The notes beneath the pieces were generated by a model, which did no database searches, was not told the DNA's origin, and saw only the letters and a list, made by a program, of their open reading frames with translations. The translations under genes and the position numbers were made by a program. This document shows, piece after piece, positions 11,492-22,774 of a stretch of 64,000 nucleotides of DNA (within the stretch, counting starts at the first letter, position 1; every line of letters begins with the position of its first letter). This stretch comes from Casuarina equisetifolia (lineage: Eukaryota > Streptophyta > Magnoliopsida > Fagales > Casuarinaceae): positions 25,743,491-25,807,490 of the forward strand of contig CM052361.1 in NCBI GenBank assembly GCA_028551475.1. Reading direction: 5' to 3'.

Positions 11492-13398
11492 CTGCAAGTA
11501 AAGAACAGCAAACGACAACCTTCATTAGACAAATCATAGAGAAAAAATGAAAGAATTTACTAAATATTTTATTTTGCATTGTTCAATAAAAAGTAGAGAT
11601 TCTACTATTTAAGCTCGGTTCAATAAAAAATAGATATTCTAGTATTTTAGTCCGTTTCAACAAAATTTACCATCGTTTAAGATCCTAGTATTGGTTAAAA
11701 GGTTTTTCCACTATTAATTTGTTGTCTTTGATTTGTAATATTCACGTAGGTAAGTCAAAGTATAAATAGATAACTTTTCCTACTCCTAAAAGGGAATAAA
11801 ATTTGGAGAAAAAAACCTTTATAATATTTCTAGATCTCTTCATTAGAAAATTCCTTACAATAATTATAAATTTGACTATTTAATGACTCACACACAAACA
11901 TATTTCTTTGGATGGTTTACCTAGAATACTTGATTTTATGATCAAAGATGACAATTGACCTTACTTGAAATGTTAGCTAGGAACCTTTATAAGAAAAACT
12001 TTTTGATTTTCCAAGAAAATACATAATTCATTCTGTTTCAATTTTGAAGTATTCTCACAACTTCCAAATTATTTTTATAGGCTAGTAGGCTACAAAGAGG
12101 TCTCTATTAATTTTTAATTATCATCAAACCACTAAGTTTTTTATGAAATTGAGTTAGCAAAAGAAAATTTTCCTCCCATTTTTTCCTTGCTATTAATGTT
12201 CAAGAATTGAACAATTTCCTTCACATCAAACAAAAAATAATCTACATATAGCGAAAAGTTAACTTTAAGAGGATACTAGACAAGATCAATCTTTGAGCCT
12301 CGAATGGTCACTTAGGTTATGACAAAATCATTGTGCCTTAAATGGTCACTTAGGTTATGACAGAACCATTGTACTTGTCGAGGAATGATGCCATTGGCCT
12401 CAATTGAAGAAAAGCATTGACAATCATGTCAATAAATAAATGGAGGATGCTAATTGTCTTATAGCAATTTCATCTACATAAAGCCCCTATAGATATTCCA
12501 TTCTACCCAAGTTCTCCAAACGTTTCTCACGTCTTGGGCAATCAAATAATTTGCTATGTCAAAAAGATGACATACTAGAAATATTAATTAGTTTCAATGC
12601 CTAAGCTTCTTGTGTAACGGTCGATCAAGACAATTTAGCAATTCAAGCTAAGATGCGAAGGATCCAGGCGGCAAAAAATGGAAACATCAACGTGCAAGTA
12701 CAAGGACAGCAAGGACAAGATTTCTTGTATGATTCCAATTTACATAGTGCAACAAACTTCCACAAAAGAGATGGTCTTTACGAAGTAGTTCATTTTTGGC
12801 AAAGCAGATGCTATTGACTTGCCAAATCATATAGATATTGTTTCAATTTTTAATATTCTTGTTCGTATGAATGACCATTCTTTTAGTGATATGTCGTCTT
12901 CCAATAATAACCTGAGGAAATTTTGTTACGAAGTATGAAATCAATGACAAACGTGGTATCGGATCGAAGACTTATTTTGAAGAAATTGGATAAGTTATAT
13001 CTTAATTGGATAATTGGGTGGCTAAATTTCCTTCTTTTTTCTTTCTTTCAATTTCTTTCAAGTAACTCTAATGGTTTATGGATTTTGCTAGAGACATTAT
13101 GATTTTTCTTGTTCCATTTTAAAAGTCTTCTAGTGGTTTTAACCTTTTCTATCTCGGCTTGAATTTATAGCTTACGGAACGCTGTAATGAATATTTTATT
13201 TATCATTAAATCATTGAGTTTATAGTTGATTGGTGAGCTTATAATCTCCTATTGGATACATATTAGCTATTAATTACTATATGAAAAGTAAATTAATTCA
13301 TGTAGAAGAAACGAAGTATAAAAAAAATTATAATAAGAGCTGCTAATTTACAGTCAAAATCGACAAATTCTCATGAGAGTAAGGAAGAATAATGTCAC
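11492..13398 (-). other. TNL intron 1 (1.9 kb)
   Basis: It is bounded by GT at 13398-13397 and AG at 11493-11492 on the minus strand, and is unusually long for a first TNL intron. It contains an imperfect 37 bp tandem duplication at about 12297-12368 (GGTCACTTAGGTTATGAC twice). A slightly less AT-rich stretch at about 12630-12800 looks faintly coding in the plus direction but has no recognised domain. It may hold the remains of an old insertion. Confidence 0.6.
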
Positions 13399-13925
13399 CT
13401 GTCTTTTAACTCCCATCCAGAGAGATTGGCCACTTCTCTTATAGCATCTTTCCATCTTTGCATCCTCTCTGTATTTCCCTCAAACTTTTCTTCATGTTTA
13501 ACAAAGGCCTGTCCGAAGCTTCCTTTGATGTAACGTACGTCAGAGGGATCCACGTGATAGAAAACAGGAAAAACAGTCATAATTCTCTGTTTCACGCACT
13601 CAATGATTTTTACAAGTTCATCTAAACACCATGTTGATGACGCATAATTTCTTGAGATAATGATAATTGCAAACCTTGATTCTTCTATGGCTTTCATTAG
13701 CTCAGACTTAATGGGTTTTCCTCTCTCAAGATTTCCATCATCCATGAAGGTGTTGATTCCCTTCATGCGCAGAGCAGTATGTAGATGGTCTGCAAAGTTC
13801 TTGCGAGTGTCTTCACCTCTAAAACTGAGAAAAACATCGTATTTCCATCGACGCGACGATGAAGAAGAAGAAGATGCTGTCATACTGGAAGAGGAAGTCA
13901 TCGGAGACTTACGCTGCTTTACCAT
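13399..13925 (-). CDS. TNL exon 1: TIR domain
   Basis: The ATG at 13925 opens a Ser-rich leader of about 25 residues, followed by the TIR domain starting WKYDVFLSFRGEDTRKNF. Further TIR landmarks are RGKPI, the SRNYASSTWCLDEL motif containing the catalytic-type Glu of plant TIR NADases, VFPVFYHVDPSDVR, and the GWELKD end. The donor is AG|GTGACA, with the exon ending at 13399 in phase 2. Joining to the acceptor at 11491 restores a Ser codon followed by HES, as in intact family members. The exon has no disruption and normal length (about 176 codons). Confidence 0.9.
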
Positions 13926-15194
13926 CTGCGACCATGCTTAGACCAGTGAGACATGAAAGTGAAATCCCCTCTCCTGCGTAAGAAACGGGAACAGCAGGAA
14001 GAGAACTTCACAGAGCTTGGAGGTGTGTTGCAATTGATTCCTTGTGACCATATGCGATTCTCAACTCATGATAATCCAATTCGCGTGGCGGAAAAGTTGG
14101 CTGGTTTCTGGCACTTTTCCGACTTTCAACTTTGTTTAGTTGTCAAAAATGTTCGCGTTCAAGCCCTTTGGACGCCGAACATTTGGCAACGACCCTTTAG
14201 ACCGTCTTGGTCTTCTTTGTTTGGCTTTTTTAAAGACTTCCGACTTTGTTAGATGTTAAAAATGTCCGGGTTGAATACCATTCGTAGGCCGCACATGTTC
14301 ACATTCAGTCGAGCAACTCATTCCGATGTTGAAAGTTCAGTATCTACACAGACTCGAGCATAAAGCCTAAGGAATCCAAAATCATATCATGTCTGCCACA
14401 TTCGATGGATCATCACGTTCAGTCGACCGCGCAGGGTGTGCTGGTCTTTTCAGCTTTTCTTCTTTCCTTTTGCTTTCTACATGTCTGGCTTAGATTATAG
14501 ATGTCCCAATTTTAAGGTTCTACGAAGAAAAAGCAAAGAGTAACATAATCGACTAATGTTTGTGGGGGGGTCCCATGTACTCATTCTTATTCTGCTTTAA
14601 CTTGATCAACCTAAACATTCAGGTGGTCCTGTCCATGATGAGGAGGAGGAGGAGGATTGTAATGGTGATGAAGTTCGGACACTACCAGGTCAAATGAATG
14701 ATTTAGAAAGGGGCTGGGGTAGAAGTAGCCTCCACCAATCAAATAAACAATCATCCGGCAATATTTGTATCAACTGATGAGGTAGCTTAGAAGCTACACT
14801 TATACGTGTTAGGGCTAATTGAAAAGTCTTTTCTTTCATTGCACGTGTATGGGCTCACAACAATAATATATTTGTGCTCTTTTTTGACAGGATTCTAAAG
14901 AACAACAACGTCAGAATTCTTGAATTAATTGGGTTACTTGTGAGCCTAACCATGATGTGGGCTTCGTGAAGTATGCAGCATGCTAAAAGATACAATCTAT
15001 TCTGTTTTACAGAAACAGAGTTCACAGTTCTGTCACTGTTCAGCGTGGTCCTTCAAATTCTTATCAAGAATGTCCGTTTGTGAGAAAAAATTACAGGTGA
15101 CCTTGAGATAGAAAGAGGGAGAGAGGGAGAGAGAGAGAACGAGTGAGATGGTGAGAGAGTTGAAGATTGAGGCCGGTGGTGTGATGACCTTTAA
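13926..15194. other. Intergenic between divergent TNL and ankyrin genes
   Basis: This should contain the 5' flank of the minus-strand TNL and of the plus-strand ankyrin gene. An imperfect tandem duplication of about 120 bp is visible: TTCCGACTTT then GTTAAAAATGTCC-type sequence near 14117-14175 and again near 14238-14296. A G-run (seven G) lies at about 14564-14570. Small purine tracts (GA)n occur at 15115-15140. No complete gene is present. Confidence 0.55.
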
Positions 15195-16495
15195 ATGGTC
15201 AAGGAAGCCTTGAACAGAGCATGGCAAGCCACGGCTGTGTTCATCAATAAATATGACGAGCGGGTCTTTGATAGTCTGTCGGTCGATGGGGAGACTGCAT
15301 TTCATTGCAGCGCATAGCGGGAAACCAGAACCGCTCCAACAGTTGCTTGATCTTCCACCGGAAGAGAGGGTATTTAAAGTCTTATCTAGGAAGAATACTC
15401 ATGGCAACACTAAAGTTACCCACTGCCGACAAAGTTGAAGCAACAAAGCTCATGATCGTAAGTTCTAGGGGGACTTTCAGTAGGACCAAGTCCTTGGGAA
15501 CAATGTGGCCCGACAGGAAGAGCTACTCAAGTACAAGAGCAAACTTAGGGAAACACCGCTCGTTTGGCCAGACAAAGATGGCAAAAGTTTTGGCTATAAG
15601 AGTCCAGGACATACGTGATCAGTTGTTTGGATATGACAACATCTCCATTTTCTATACTGCTGTCATAGGTCTACACTTCGATCGGTTGTCTCTCTCTCTC
15701 TCTCTCTCTCTCACACTCAGAAATGCTTCTTGTTACTTACATATCTCTTACTTTCCATCTCCCAATCAAGAAGAAATTCTCTTTTACTCTCCATCCTCAA
15801 TCTACGAGGAGAGACACTTGCAACCAAAACGGGAATCAATGGCATATGACACGTCTTAGTTGAAAATCTATTTGCTCAACATACTCGTCAGGAGATCATT
15901 TTTTAGGTAATGTATAATTGTACACAGATTACAATGAGAAGATTGTCTTTATCATGAGCATTTCCTTGTTGTCAGTTTATTAGATCAAAAAGAGCTCATT
16001 CCAATACAATATCTCCTGTGGTGTGTGAGAAAGAAAATTCCCTCGCATTATAAGATGCACCGAAACAAGGCCAACCAGACTGCAGGCAAGCTCTTTACAG
16101 CTACACACTCTGACCTTCTCAAAATGGCCCAAAGGTGGACAAAGGACACCTCTCAATCATGTTCTGCAGTGGCAGTCCTCGTTGGCCACTGTCGTTTTTG
16201 CGGCTACCTACACCGTTCGAGGAAGAAATGATAATAGCGGCCGTCCAATTTTCCTTGACTCCCTGTTTCTTGTTCTTGACAGTCGTGGATGTGATCTTCC
16301 TTGTGAGCTTCTGGACTTAGTTGTTATATTCCTTTTGGTCCTCACGACTCCTTTTGTGCTAAATATTTTCCGCACAACCCTCCCACGGAAATTGATGATT
16401 GGCCTCACCCTCTTCTTCCCTGTTGCAACCACCATGCCTGCTTTCACAACGACTATTCTGGTCATCGTTCCACTTCAAAAGAGAAGATTGACTAC
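15195..16495 (+). pseudogene. Ankyrin-repeat/PGG-domain membrane protein (ITN1/ACD6-like), interrupted
   Basis: The first block (about 15235-15684) encodes ankyrin-like LHFIAAHSGKPEPLQQLLDL, the conserved PEER and NTHGNTKV stretch, and, in a second frame, a repeat ending DNISIFYTAVIGLHF before a donor at 15685 and a (TC)n tract. The second block (16025-16495) encodes the pre-PGG SHYKMHRNKANQTA, WTKDTSQSCSAVAVLV and the first PGG membrane helices with TLPRKLMIGLTLFF. An extra T after the SAVAVLV codons (about 16180) and further indels near 16250-16310 break the frame. The coding sequence stops at codons RRLTT, where copia-A is inserted, and resumes at 26895. Such proteins sit in the plasma membrane and act in stress and defence signalling. 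It is non-functional here. Confidence 0.8.
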
Positions 16496-16940
16496 TGTTG
16501 AAATATGGCTCATAATTGCCACGTGTAAATGGCAGTTCCGCGAAGTAGGCATGCACTCACTATTGTGCTATGGTCCGTGCATAGACGTGATTAAAATGGA
16601 ACGATGGTGAGGCCATTTAAAACATATTCACGGGAAGAAGTTTTTTGTTACAATGTTGCTTCAACGTCGGCGAGTTAGTCAGATTAAGGAAGTGGTTCAT
16701 TTTCGTATCTGAATCTCAGAAGAGGAGAGAAAACACCAAGAGAGAGAAAACAGCGAGAGACAAACGCTAGAGTGAGAGATTTTGAACCACTGCAGTGGTT
16801 TGGATATGAAGAATAGTAAAGGAAAAGGAAATCTGTAAACTATCTTTGTTTAACTTTTGTGTATTTCCTTGTATTTTTAAAAATATATATATATTTAAAA
16901 CGTGTGTTTGACAAACAATTCTATGAAATTGTAGCATATG
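16496..16940 (+). repeat. Copia-A 5' LTR, truncated
   Basis: Collinear with 26156-26600 of the 3' LTR: same start, shared GGCATGCA.TCACT, CCATTTAAAACATAT, a GAGAAAACACCAAG-type block and TTGTTT..CTT..TATTTCCTTGTA. Similarity fades at about 16930-16940, where integrase sequence follows within 50 bp, so the end of the LTR, the primer site, gag and protease are deleted. Confidence 0.7.
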
Positions 16941-17753
16941 CGTGAAAGAGAGATGGTGAAACTTAGCAAACAAAGCCTTCTTAGTGGCAAAAAGATAAGC
17001 AAGATAGACTTTTCTAAGTATTATTTATATGGCAAACAACTACTGAAGTTCAACATTGTAGTCCACAAAATAAAAGGCACATTGGACTATATTCATTCAA
17101 ATCTAGGGGAGGCAGCTTGTGCTTCTTCCATTAGAGGTATATGGTACATGTTAACACTTTTAGATAATTTCCCAAGAAAAGCTTGAGTGTTCTTCTTAAA
17201 TCACAAAGCTGAATTATTAAAATTGTTTACGCAGTGGAAGACATTGATAAGTGAGCAAATTAGTAAATAGATCAAGAGACCTAACATTGATAGTGGCTTG
17301 AAGTTTTGCAACCAACAATTTGAAGATTATTGTAAAAAAAAGAGTTTAGTAAGGTATCACACTATTTTATACATACTACAACAAAATGGTATGATAGAAA
17401 TGATGAACAAACCATCATGAAGAAACCAAATTGTATGTTATCTACATTAGGATTGGCTAGACATTTTTGGGCTAAAACAACTAATATAGCTTGTTATTTG
17501 ATCAACAATCATAATCCACAACCCTTAATATTAGAACACCAGAAAAAGTGTGAAGTGGAAGGCCTACTAACTAAAATTTGAAAATCTTTGTTGTCCAACA
17601 TATATATATATATGTCAAAGGAGGTAAGCTTGAACTAATATCTAGAAAATACGTTTTCTTAGGATATGCAAATAGTGTAAAGGCATACAAATAATGGTGT
17701 TCTAACAAACTTTCAAGTTTCTAATCACCAATGATATTATCTTTGATGAATTG
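16941..17753 (+). pseudogene. Copia-A integrase remnant
   Basis: An open stretch to 17186 encodes the end of the GAG-pre-integrase/zinc region (YYLYGKQLLKFN, TKGTLDYIHSNL-like, YMLTLLDNFPRK). With stops and frame changes, the region continues into the integrase core: a D-S-G-L-K-F-C-N-Q-Q-F version of the usual RTDNGLEFCNQQF, then ILQQNGMIEMMNK (usual TPQQNGVAERMN), HFWAK and NEL-type end. It cuts DNA and joins ends in an active element; here it is dead. Confidence 0.75.
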
Positions 17754-17758
17754 TGAAT

Positions 17759-19444
17759 TGTTCGGTGAAATTTATATGCAAGTGAACATGTCGAACAAGT
17801 AATATAATGATGAGTACAGATATCGTCCCACGAAGACTGGTGTTTACTAAACTAATTAATTACTAATGGTGAACAACTCCTAGAATTTATCTAGCCAACC
17901 GAAATGGTAAATTGTGAATTTAATAACTAAATTTAATCTAAACTTGATAAATGAAAGATGTTAGAGCATCCGATTTCACCTAATTACTAGGTACAAATGT
18001 CGATCATCCATGCTAACAAGATTAATTCTACTTATGTGATGGCGGAATTTCCTAATTTATTTATTATCCTATGTCTAGGTATAGTAGACCTATTTAGTTC
18101 ATTAATTCACTATATCTCTATATGTGAATTGAAACAAACCAAATACATTAGGATCTGTGAATATTCCTGGTTTACAATAAATCTTTCCATCATCTTATCA
18201 CCAAAAGCCACACAAATAACATGGTATATGTCTATCCATATTAATCTATGGTTACATATTACAAGAAGCAACTGCATGTTATTTCCTGTCGGTCTCTAAC
18301 ATGCAAATCAAGTCATCTAGGTGGTAGCTAATCACCTAAAAGCATTAAACTTCGTAACATGCAACTTCACATTCATAAAATATCTCACAAATCGTAAATA
18401 ATCATAATATTCGTACATTATAATTAAGTTCCATCGTAGCTCTAACAAATTGAACTAAAACAATATATTTAAATAAACTAAATTAGTGCAAAAACGTGAA
18501 CAAAACATTCTGGAATTTAAAAACATTAAAGCTGTCACCAAATGTCTTCAAATCACAAAATAAATTGCACAAATTTGCACATCACAGGGTGAAGAAGAAA
18601 CTGTTTGAAGAACGAAAGAAAAATGACTTAAAACGCGCCGTCACGTGCTTTCGCACGCGCCTTTACGGGCCGGTGACACGTGCCACTGTTTGCCACCACG
18701 CACCGCCGTCGTCCGCCGCCAGTCTTCACAGAAACTTCCAGAAAGGTAGATCGGGATGTCTGGAGTGCTGATCTGTCGAGATTTTACTCAAAATTGCACC
18801 AGAAATGTGTAGATCTGGCGATAGAGGTTCAGACGGCATTCACCGTTCTTCACTGGAAAACCACCAGAAACTGCACAGAACAGGTTGGAAACTCCCTTAG
18901 ATGGCCAGAATCACTCAGATCTCGTCGGGCTATGCACAGATCGTCGAAGAAAAAAGGTTTTGGGTTTCTCACCAGAAAAGAACGTTGGTGGTCTGCTGTC
19001 GCATGACCGCTAGGTCCTATGCCTGAGACGCACGCTGTCGCACGTCGTCTTTGACCTCTGGTGAGGTCCCCTGCCGCCTCTCTGCTCTCCCTCTTTTTCG
19101 GTTTCTCTAAGCTCAAAACCCCTTTCTCTCTCTTTTTCGGTTTCTCTAAGCTCAAAACCCCATTCTCCTACCCGATTATTCACCGCCTTTTGTTAATCGG
19201 CTTCCAAAACCCAATAGGTTACGATTTTCCTTTCTTCTTTTGACTTTCCTTTTTGTCGTTTTCTTTCTTTTTCCATAATTTGATTTTGCATGATTTATTG
19301 CTTCTTTTTCTTCTACTTTGGGTTTACTGCATAAAATAGCAAAAACATACATAAATATAATTAAATACAAATATAATTTAATAAAAACTATATTAAACAT
19401 TACCTAAAATAATCAAAATAACTCTATATAAAATAAAGTTATCA
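17759..19444 (-). mobile_element. Solo LTR of family LTR-T inside copia-A (TSD TGAAT)
   Basis: The reverse complement starts TGATAACTT and ends CGAACA, like the LTR at 2186-3459. TGAAT at 17754-17758 and 19445-19449 is the 5 bp target duplication, so this is a complete solo LTR of 1686 bp, left by recombination between two LTRs. It is longer than its relatives because of a GC-rich central part (about 18630-19200) with a 36-38 bp tandem duplication at about 19085-19160 (CTTTTTCGGTTTCTCTAAGC twice). The open frame 17997-18299 is antisense LTR sequence, not a gene. Confidence 0.85.
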
Positions 19445-20864
19445 TGAATAATAAATAAAAAGGTGGAGCAACGAAAGTCAAAAGTTGTTAAGAATGCCAA
19501 GGAAAAATGTGAAGCTTTAATTTGATTTAAAGATGTTCAAAAATTCCTCAAAAGGTCTAAGAGATGTGAATACTTTTAAGGTAGATATAAAGGACTTGTT
19601 ACAAAAAGCTAAGTCAAAACCTTTGCAAACAAAATTTAAGCATTCACCATCAATAAGAGAGCAAGTGCAAAAATATATTATGGCTAGATATAAGGTAACT
19701 AGAGAGCTTAAGGCTCCTTAAAAGTATGATTTGGTGATTTGATGGCATATGCACTTACTATAGTTGTGGAAACTAATCTAAAACAAGAACTAGAAACCTA
19801 CAAAGAAGCAATAAAGAATCTAGATTTTGAGAAATAAATGGCTAAAATGCACAAAAAGATTGACTTATTACTAAATAAATAAGACTTGGAAACTCGTTGA
19901 GTTACCTTTAAGTAAGAAGATTGTAAGCTTCAAATTGATATTCAAAAAGAAAGGAGGCATATCATAGAGCAAAGAAGGAAAATATAAAGATAGGATAGTG
20001 GTCAAAAGTTTTATGTAAAAGAAGGGCATAGACTTCACTATGATTTTTTCACCTATAGTAAAGTATACTTACATTCGAATGCCATTATCTTTGGTGGCCA
20101 TATTTGACTTGGAGTTGTAGCAACTTGATATGAAGATAGCTTTCTTGAATGATGGGTTGGAGGAAGAGATCTCTATGAACCAATCAAAAGTTTTTGAGCA
20201 AAAAAGAAAAAGAATCATGTATGCAAATTGTAAAGATTATTTTATAATCTAAAGTAGTCTTTGAAATAATGGTATAAGAGATTTGATGCATTCATGATCA
20301 AACATGGATGCTACAAAAACTCCTATAATAGTTTTGTTTATTAGGGAGTAGTTAATGGTTCTATCATATATTTACTTATTTATGTAGATAATATGTTCAT
20401 TGTAGTAATGAGCTTTAAGTAAAATGAAAGAACTCAAGTATTTATAAAGAAAGAGTTTAAGATGAAAGACTTTGGAATTGCAAAGAAGATACTTGGGATG
20501 GACATGGAGAATTATAAATATAGAGGAATCATGAAGCTTACTCAAAAAAGGTATGTTGAGAAGACAATTTAATATAAATGATGCAAAATCTATAAGTACT
20601 CTTTTACCTTTACATTTTAAATTATCTCAAGATTTGTTTACAAATTCTAAAAAGGAAAAGAAAGCCTTCAAGAATGTTTTTTATTCTACTACTATGGTAC
20701 TCACAAGACTTGATTTATGCAATGATATAAGTCTAGTGAGTAGATTCAATGAGTGCACCTATTAGAGGTCACTAGTTAGCAATAAACTGGATCTTAAGAT
20801 ATTTAAAAGGAATATCTAGTTATAAGCTTGATATTCAGAAGGGATGGAGAGAAAAAAGTAATTG
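19445..20864 (+). pseudogene. Copia-A reverse-transcriptase region remnant
   Basis: Highly decayed. Pieces of the copia RT are readable in changing frames: MNQSKVFE..., a FIKKEFKMKDFGIAKKILGM block (usual F.MKDLG.AKKILGM), KLTQKRYVEK, and YKLDIQK-type text near the end. No frame longer than about 70 codons survives. It ends at target site GTTAT (20865-20869) of the nested gag-only element and resumes at 25628. Confidence 0.7.
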
Positions 20865-20869
20865 GTTAT

Positions 20870-21475
20870 TGATAACTCTATTTTTATAGAGTTATTTTAC
20901 CTATTTTAGGCAATAAATAACTTTAATAATTGTGAGAAAACATTTGAACTCCTCTTTATTTACCTAAATTTATCTTGTTTATGTAGCACAAGGAGGCAAG
21001 GAGAAAAGGGATGAACATGGAGAGCCTGATGCTTATTGTGTGGCAAAATTGTAATATCAAGATCAAGAGAGTCAAGATGGGTTTGGGCTTTGAATGATTG
21101 TTATTAGATTTTATTGTTATTGGGTTTTCTAAATAATTAGAAAACCTAATCATATTAGGAGTTCAAAGCCTAATTAAATTAGGAAGTTCTGCCATTACAT
21201 AGATATTATCCCTCTTGCAAGCATACATAATCTACATTAGTACCTCATTGTTATGGTGAAATCGGACACTCTAACATATTTTGTGTATTTAGTTTTATTA
21301 AATTTAGTTGATTAGTTTATTCTCTATCAATTTGGATTTGTTAGATAAATTCTAGGAGTTATTCACCGTTAGTAATTAGTTGGCATAGTAATCACCAATC
21401 TCTGTGGGACGATATTTTTATTATCATTATATTACTTGTTCGACATGTTCACTTACATTTAAAATTCACTGAACA
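20870..21475 (+). repeat. 5' LTR, short form (606 bp)
   Basis: TGATAACTC...CTGAACA. Compared with 2186-3459 it lacks the segment between the two TAAATTAGGA copies (670 bp), keeping one copy at about 21176-21185. The hairpin is at 20874-20893. Its length equals that of the 3' LTR exactly. Confidence 0.9.
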
Positions 21476-21481
21476 AGTTTT

Positions 21482-21498
21482 TGGCGCCGTTGCCGGGG
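21482..21498 (+). promoter_or_regulatory. Primer binding site, tRNA-Asp
   Basis: TGGCGCCGTTGCCGGGG lies six bases after the 5' LTR. It is the exact reverse complement of the 3' end (with CCA) of plant tRNA-Asp as I recall it, and is the usual primer for many plant Ty3-like elements. It would prime minus-strand synthesis. Confidence 0.85.
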
Positions 21499-21573
21499 AT
21501 TGGTTGTTTTACTGTTGATTAATATTAATACCGAATAATTTCTAGGTTTAATCTAGCTTTTATTTTCTTTTAA

Positions 21574-21812
21574 GAAAAAAATCGTTTTTTTAATTCTTAA
21601 AAGAAATCATTTCTTTAAATTCTTGAAAAAAAAAATTGTTTCTTTTAGTTCTTGAAAAACAAAAAAATTGTTTCTTTTAATTCTTGAAAAAAAAATCGTT
21701 TCTTTTAATTCTTGAAAAATAAAAAAAATTGTTTCTTTTAATTCTTAAAAAAAAATTGTTTTTTCTTAAGTTGTTGAAAAAAAAATAGTTGTTAAAGAAA
21801 AAAAGAAAAAAA
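21574..21812 (+). repeat. Leader with degenerate ~30 bp tandem repeats
   Basis: The untranslated leader before gag has seven or so imperfect copies of a unit like AATTCTTGAAAAAAAAATTG followed by TTTCTTTT, spacing about 28-36 bp. It is A/T homopolymer rich, so copy number should vary among relatives. Confidence 0.75.
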
Positions 21813-21838
21813 AGTCTTTGTTAAGTTGTTAAGCAACA

Positions 21839-22735
21839 ATGATGGAAAGATATGATGGTACATATAGACTTGTAAAAGACTATGTTGCATCAACATTTTG
21901 GAATGCCACATCAAGCATTAGGCCTACAATTCAGGCAAATAACTTTGAGATCAAGCGTGTGCTCATCAATATGCTTCAAAAATCTGTGCAATATAGTGGG
22001 TTACCAAATGAGGATCCAAAAGCTCACATTGAAGCATTCCTTGAATTTTGTGACATGATTGGAGATCATGGAGTTATAGAAGATGTTATCAGGTTGAAAC
22101 TATTTCCATTTTCTCTTATAGATACAGCTAAAAAGTGGTTGTTTTCACTTCCTGCAGGATTAGTTACTACATGGAATGATTTAGCTCAAAAATTTCTTGG
22201 TAAGTTCTTTCCTTTTGCAAGATCTGCTAAATTGCGTAACGATATTTTCACTTTTGAACAGATGAATGATGAATTATTATATGAAGCTTGGGAGAGATTC
22301 AAGGAACTTTTGAAGATATGTCCAAATCATGGATTACCCACGTGGCTACAGGTACAAACTTTTTATGATGGGTGTAGTATGAATCTTCGTTGTGTAATTG
22401 ATACAGCTGTAGGAGGGGACTTACATAGCAAAACACCAGAAGAGGCATTTAATTTTCTAGAGGAGATGGCATTTGATAACTATCAACGGTCTACTGAGAG
22501 ACTACCAATGCATCAAGCAAGTGGAGTCCATGAAGTAGATACCCTCGCCAACTTACATGCAGAATTGGAAGTGTTCCTAAAGAATAGAGAATATGAATTT
22601 TGTGGTGGAGCACATGAGAGCACAGAATGTCAAGTAGGTAACCCTAATGCTCATTATAATGATTATGCTAATTTTGTTGAAATTCCTAGCAGGTCACAAA
22701 ATGATTATTACTCAAATGCGTACAATTTGGGATGA
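21839..22735 (+). CDS. Retrotransposon gag (capsid) protein
   Basis: 298 codons from ATG at 21839 (a second ATG-like context at 21842). The capsid core is typical of Ty3-like gag: VQYSGLPNEDPKAHIEAFLE, then IRLKLFPFSLIDTAKKWLFS, LPAGLVTTWNDLAQKFLGKF, and YEAWERFKELLKICPNHGLP. Near the end, YEFCGGAHESTEC corresponds to the C-x2-C-x4-H-x4-C zinc knuckle, but the first Cys is Tyr. The protein would pack element RNA into particles. The frame is open; a TGA ends it at 22733-22735, about 40 bases before a second coding stretch that continues gag. Confidence 0.85.
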   Translation: MMERYDGTYRLVKDYVASTFWNATSSIRPTIQANNFEIKRVLINMLQKSVQYSGLPNEDPKAHIEAFLEFCDMIGDHGVIEDVIRLKLFPFSLIDTAKKWLFSLPAGLVTTWNDLAQKFLGKFFPFARSAKLRNDIFTFEQMNDELLYEAWERFKELLKICPNHGLPTWLQVQTFYDGCSMNLRCVIDTAVGGDLHSKTPEEAFNFLEEMAFDNYQRSTERLPMHQASGVHEVDTLANLHAELEVFLKNREYEFCGGAHESTECQVGNPNAHYNDYANFVEIPSRSQNDYYSNAYNLG

Positions 22736-22774
22736 CACAACCATCAAACTTTTTCATGGAGTAACCCAAGTGAG

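Larger units (their letters stand above)
8276..13925 (-). pseudogene. TIR-NB-ARC-LRR (TNL) disease-resistance homologue, broken in NB-ARC
   Basis: TNL proteins are intracellular immune receptors: the TIR domain signals through NADase activity, NB-ARC is an ADP/ATP switch and the LRRs sense effectors. Exons read on the minus strand are TIR 13399-13925, NB-ARC about 10380-11491, LRR 8875-10293 and C-JID 8276-8770, the usual TNL exon layout. TIR and LRR/C-JID are open, but NB-ARC has three in-frame stops (TAA 11110-11112, TAA 11032-11034, TAG 10909-10911) and a one-base frameshift near 10850. Recognisable motifs are P-loop GMVGIGKTT, kinase-2 VFIILDDVDQ, TTRN, GHPLAL (GLPL) and VHDLLEEMG (MHD). 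It is most likely a pseudogene; a TIR-only transcript stopping inside NB-ARC is conceivable. Confidence 0.85.

Noticed and set aside
12630-12800. Faintly coding stretch in TNL intron 1 (plus strand)
   Set aside because: About 50 codons without a domain and ended by stops; no neighbouring exon.
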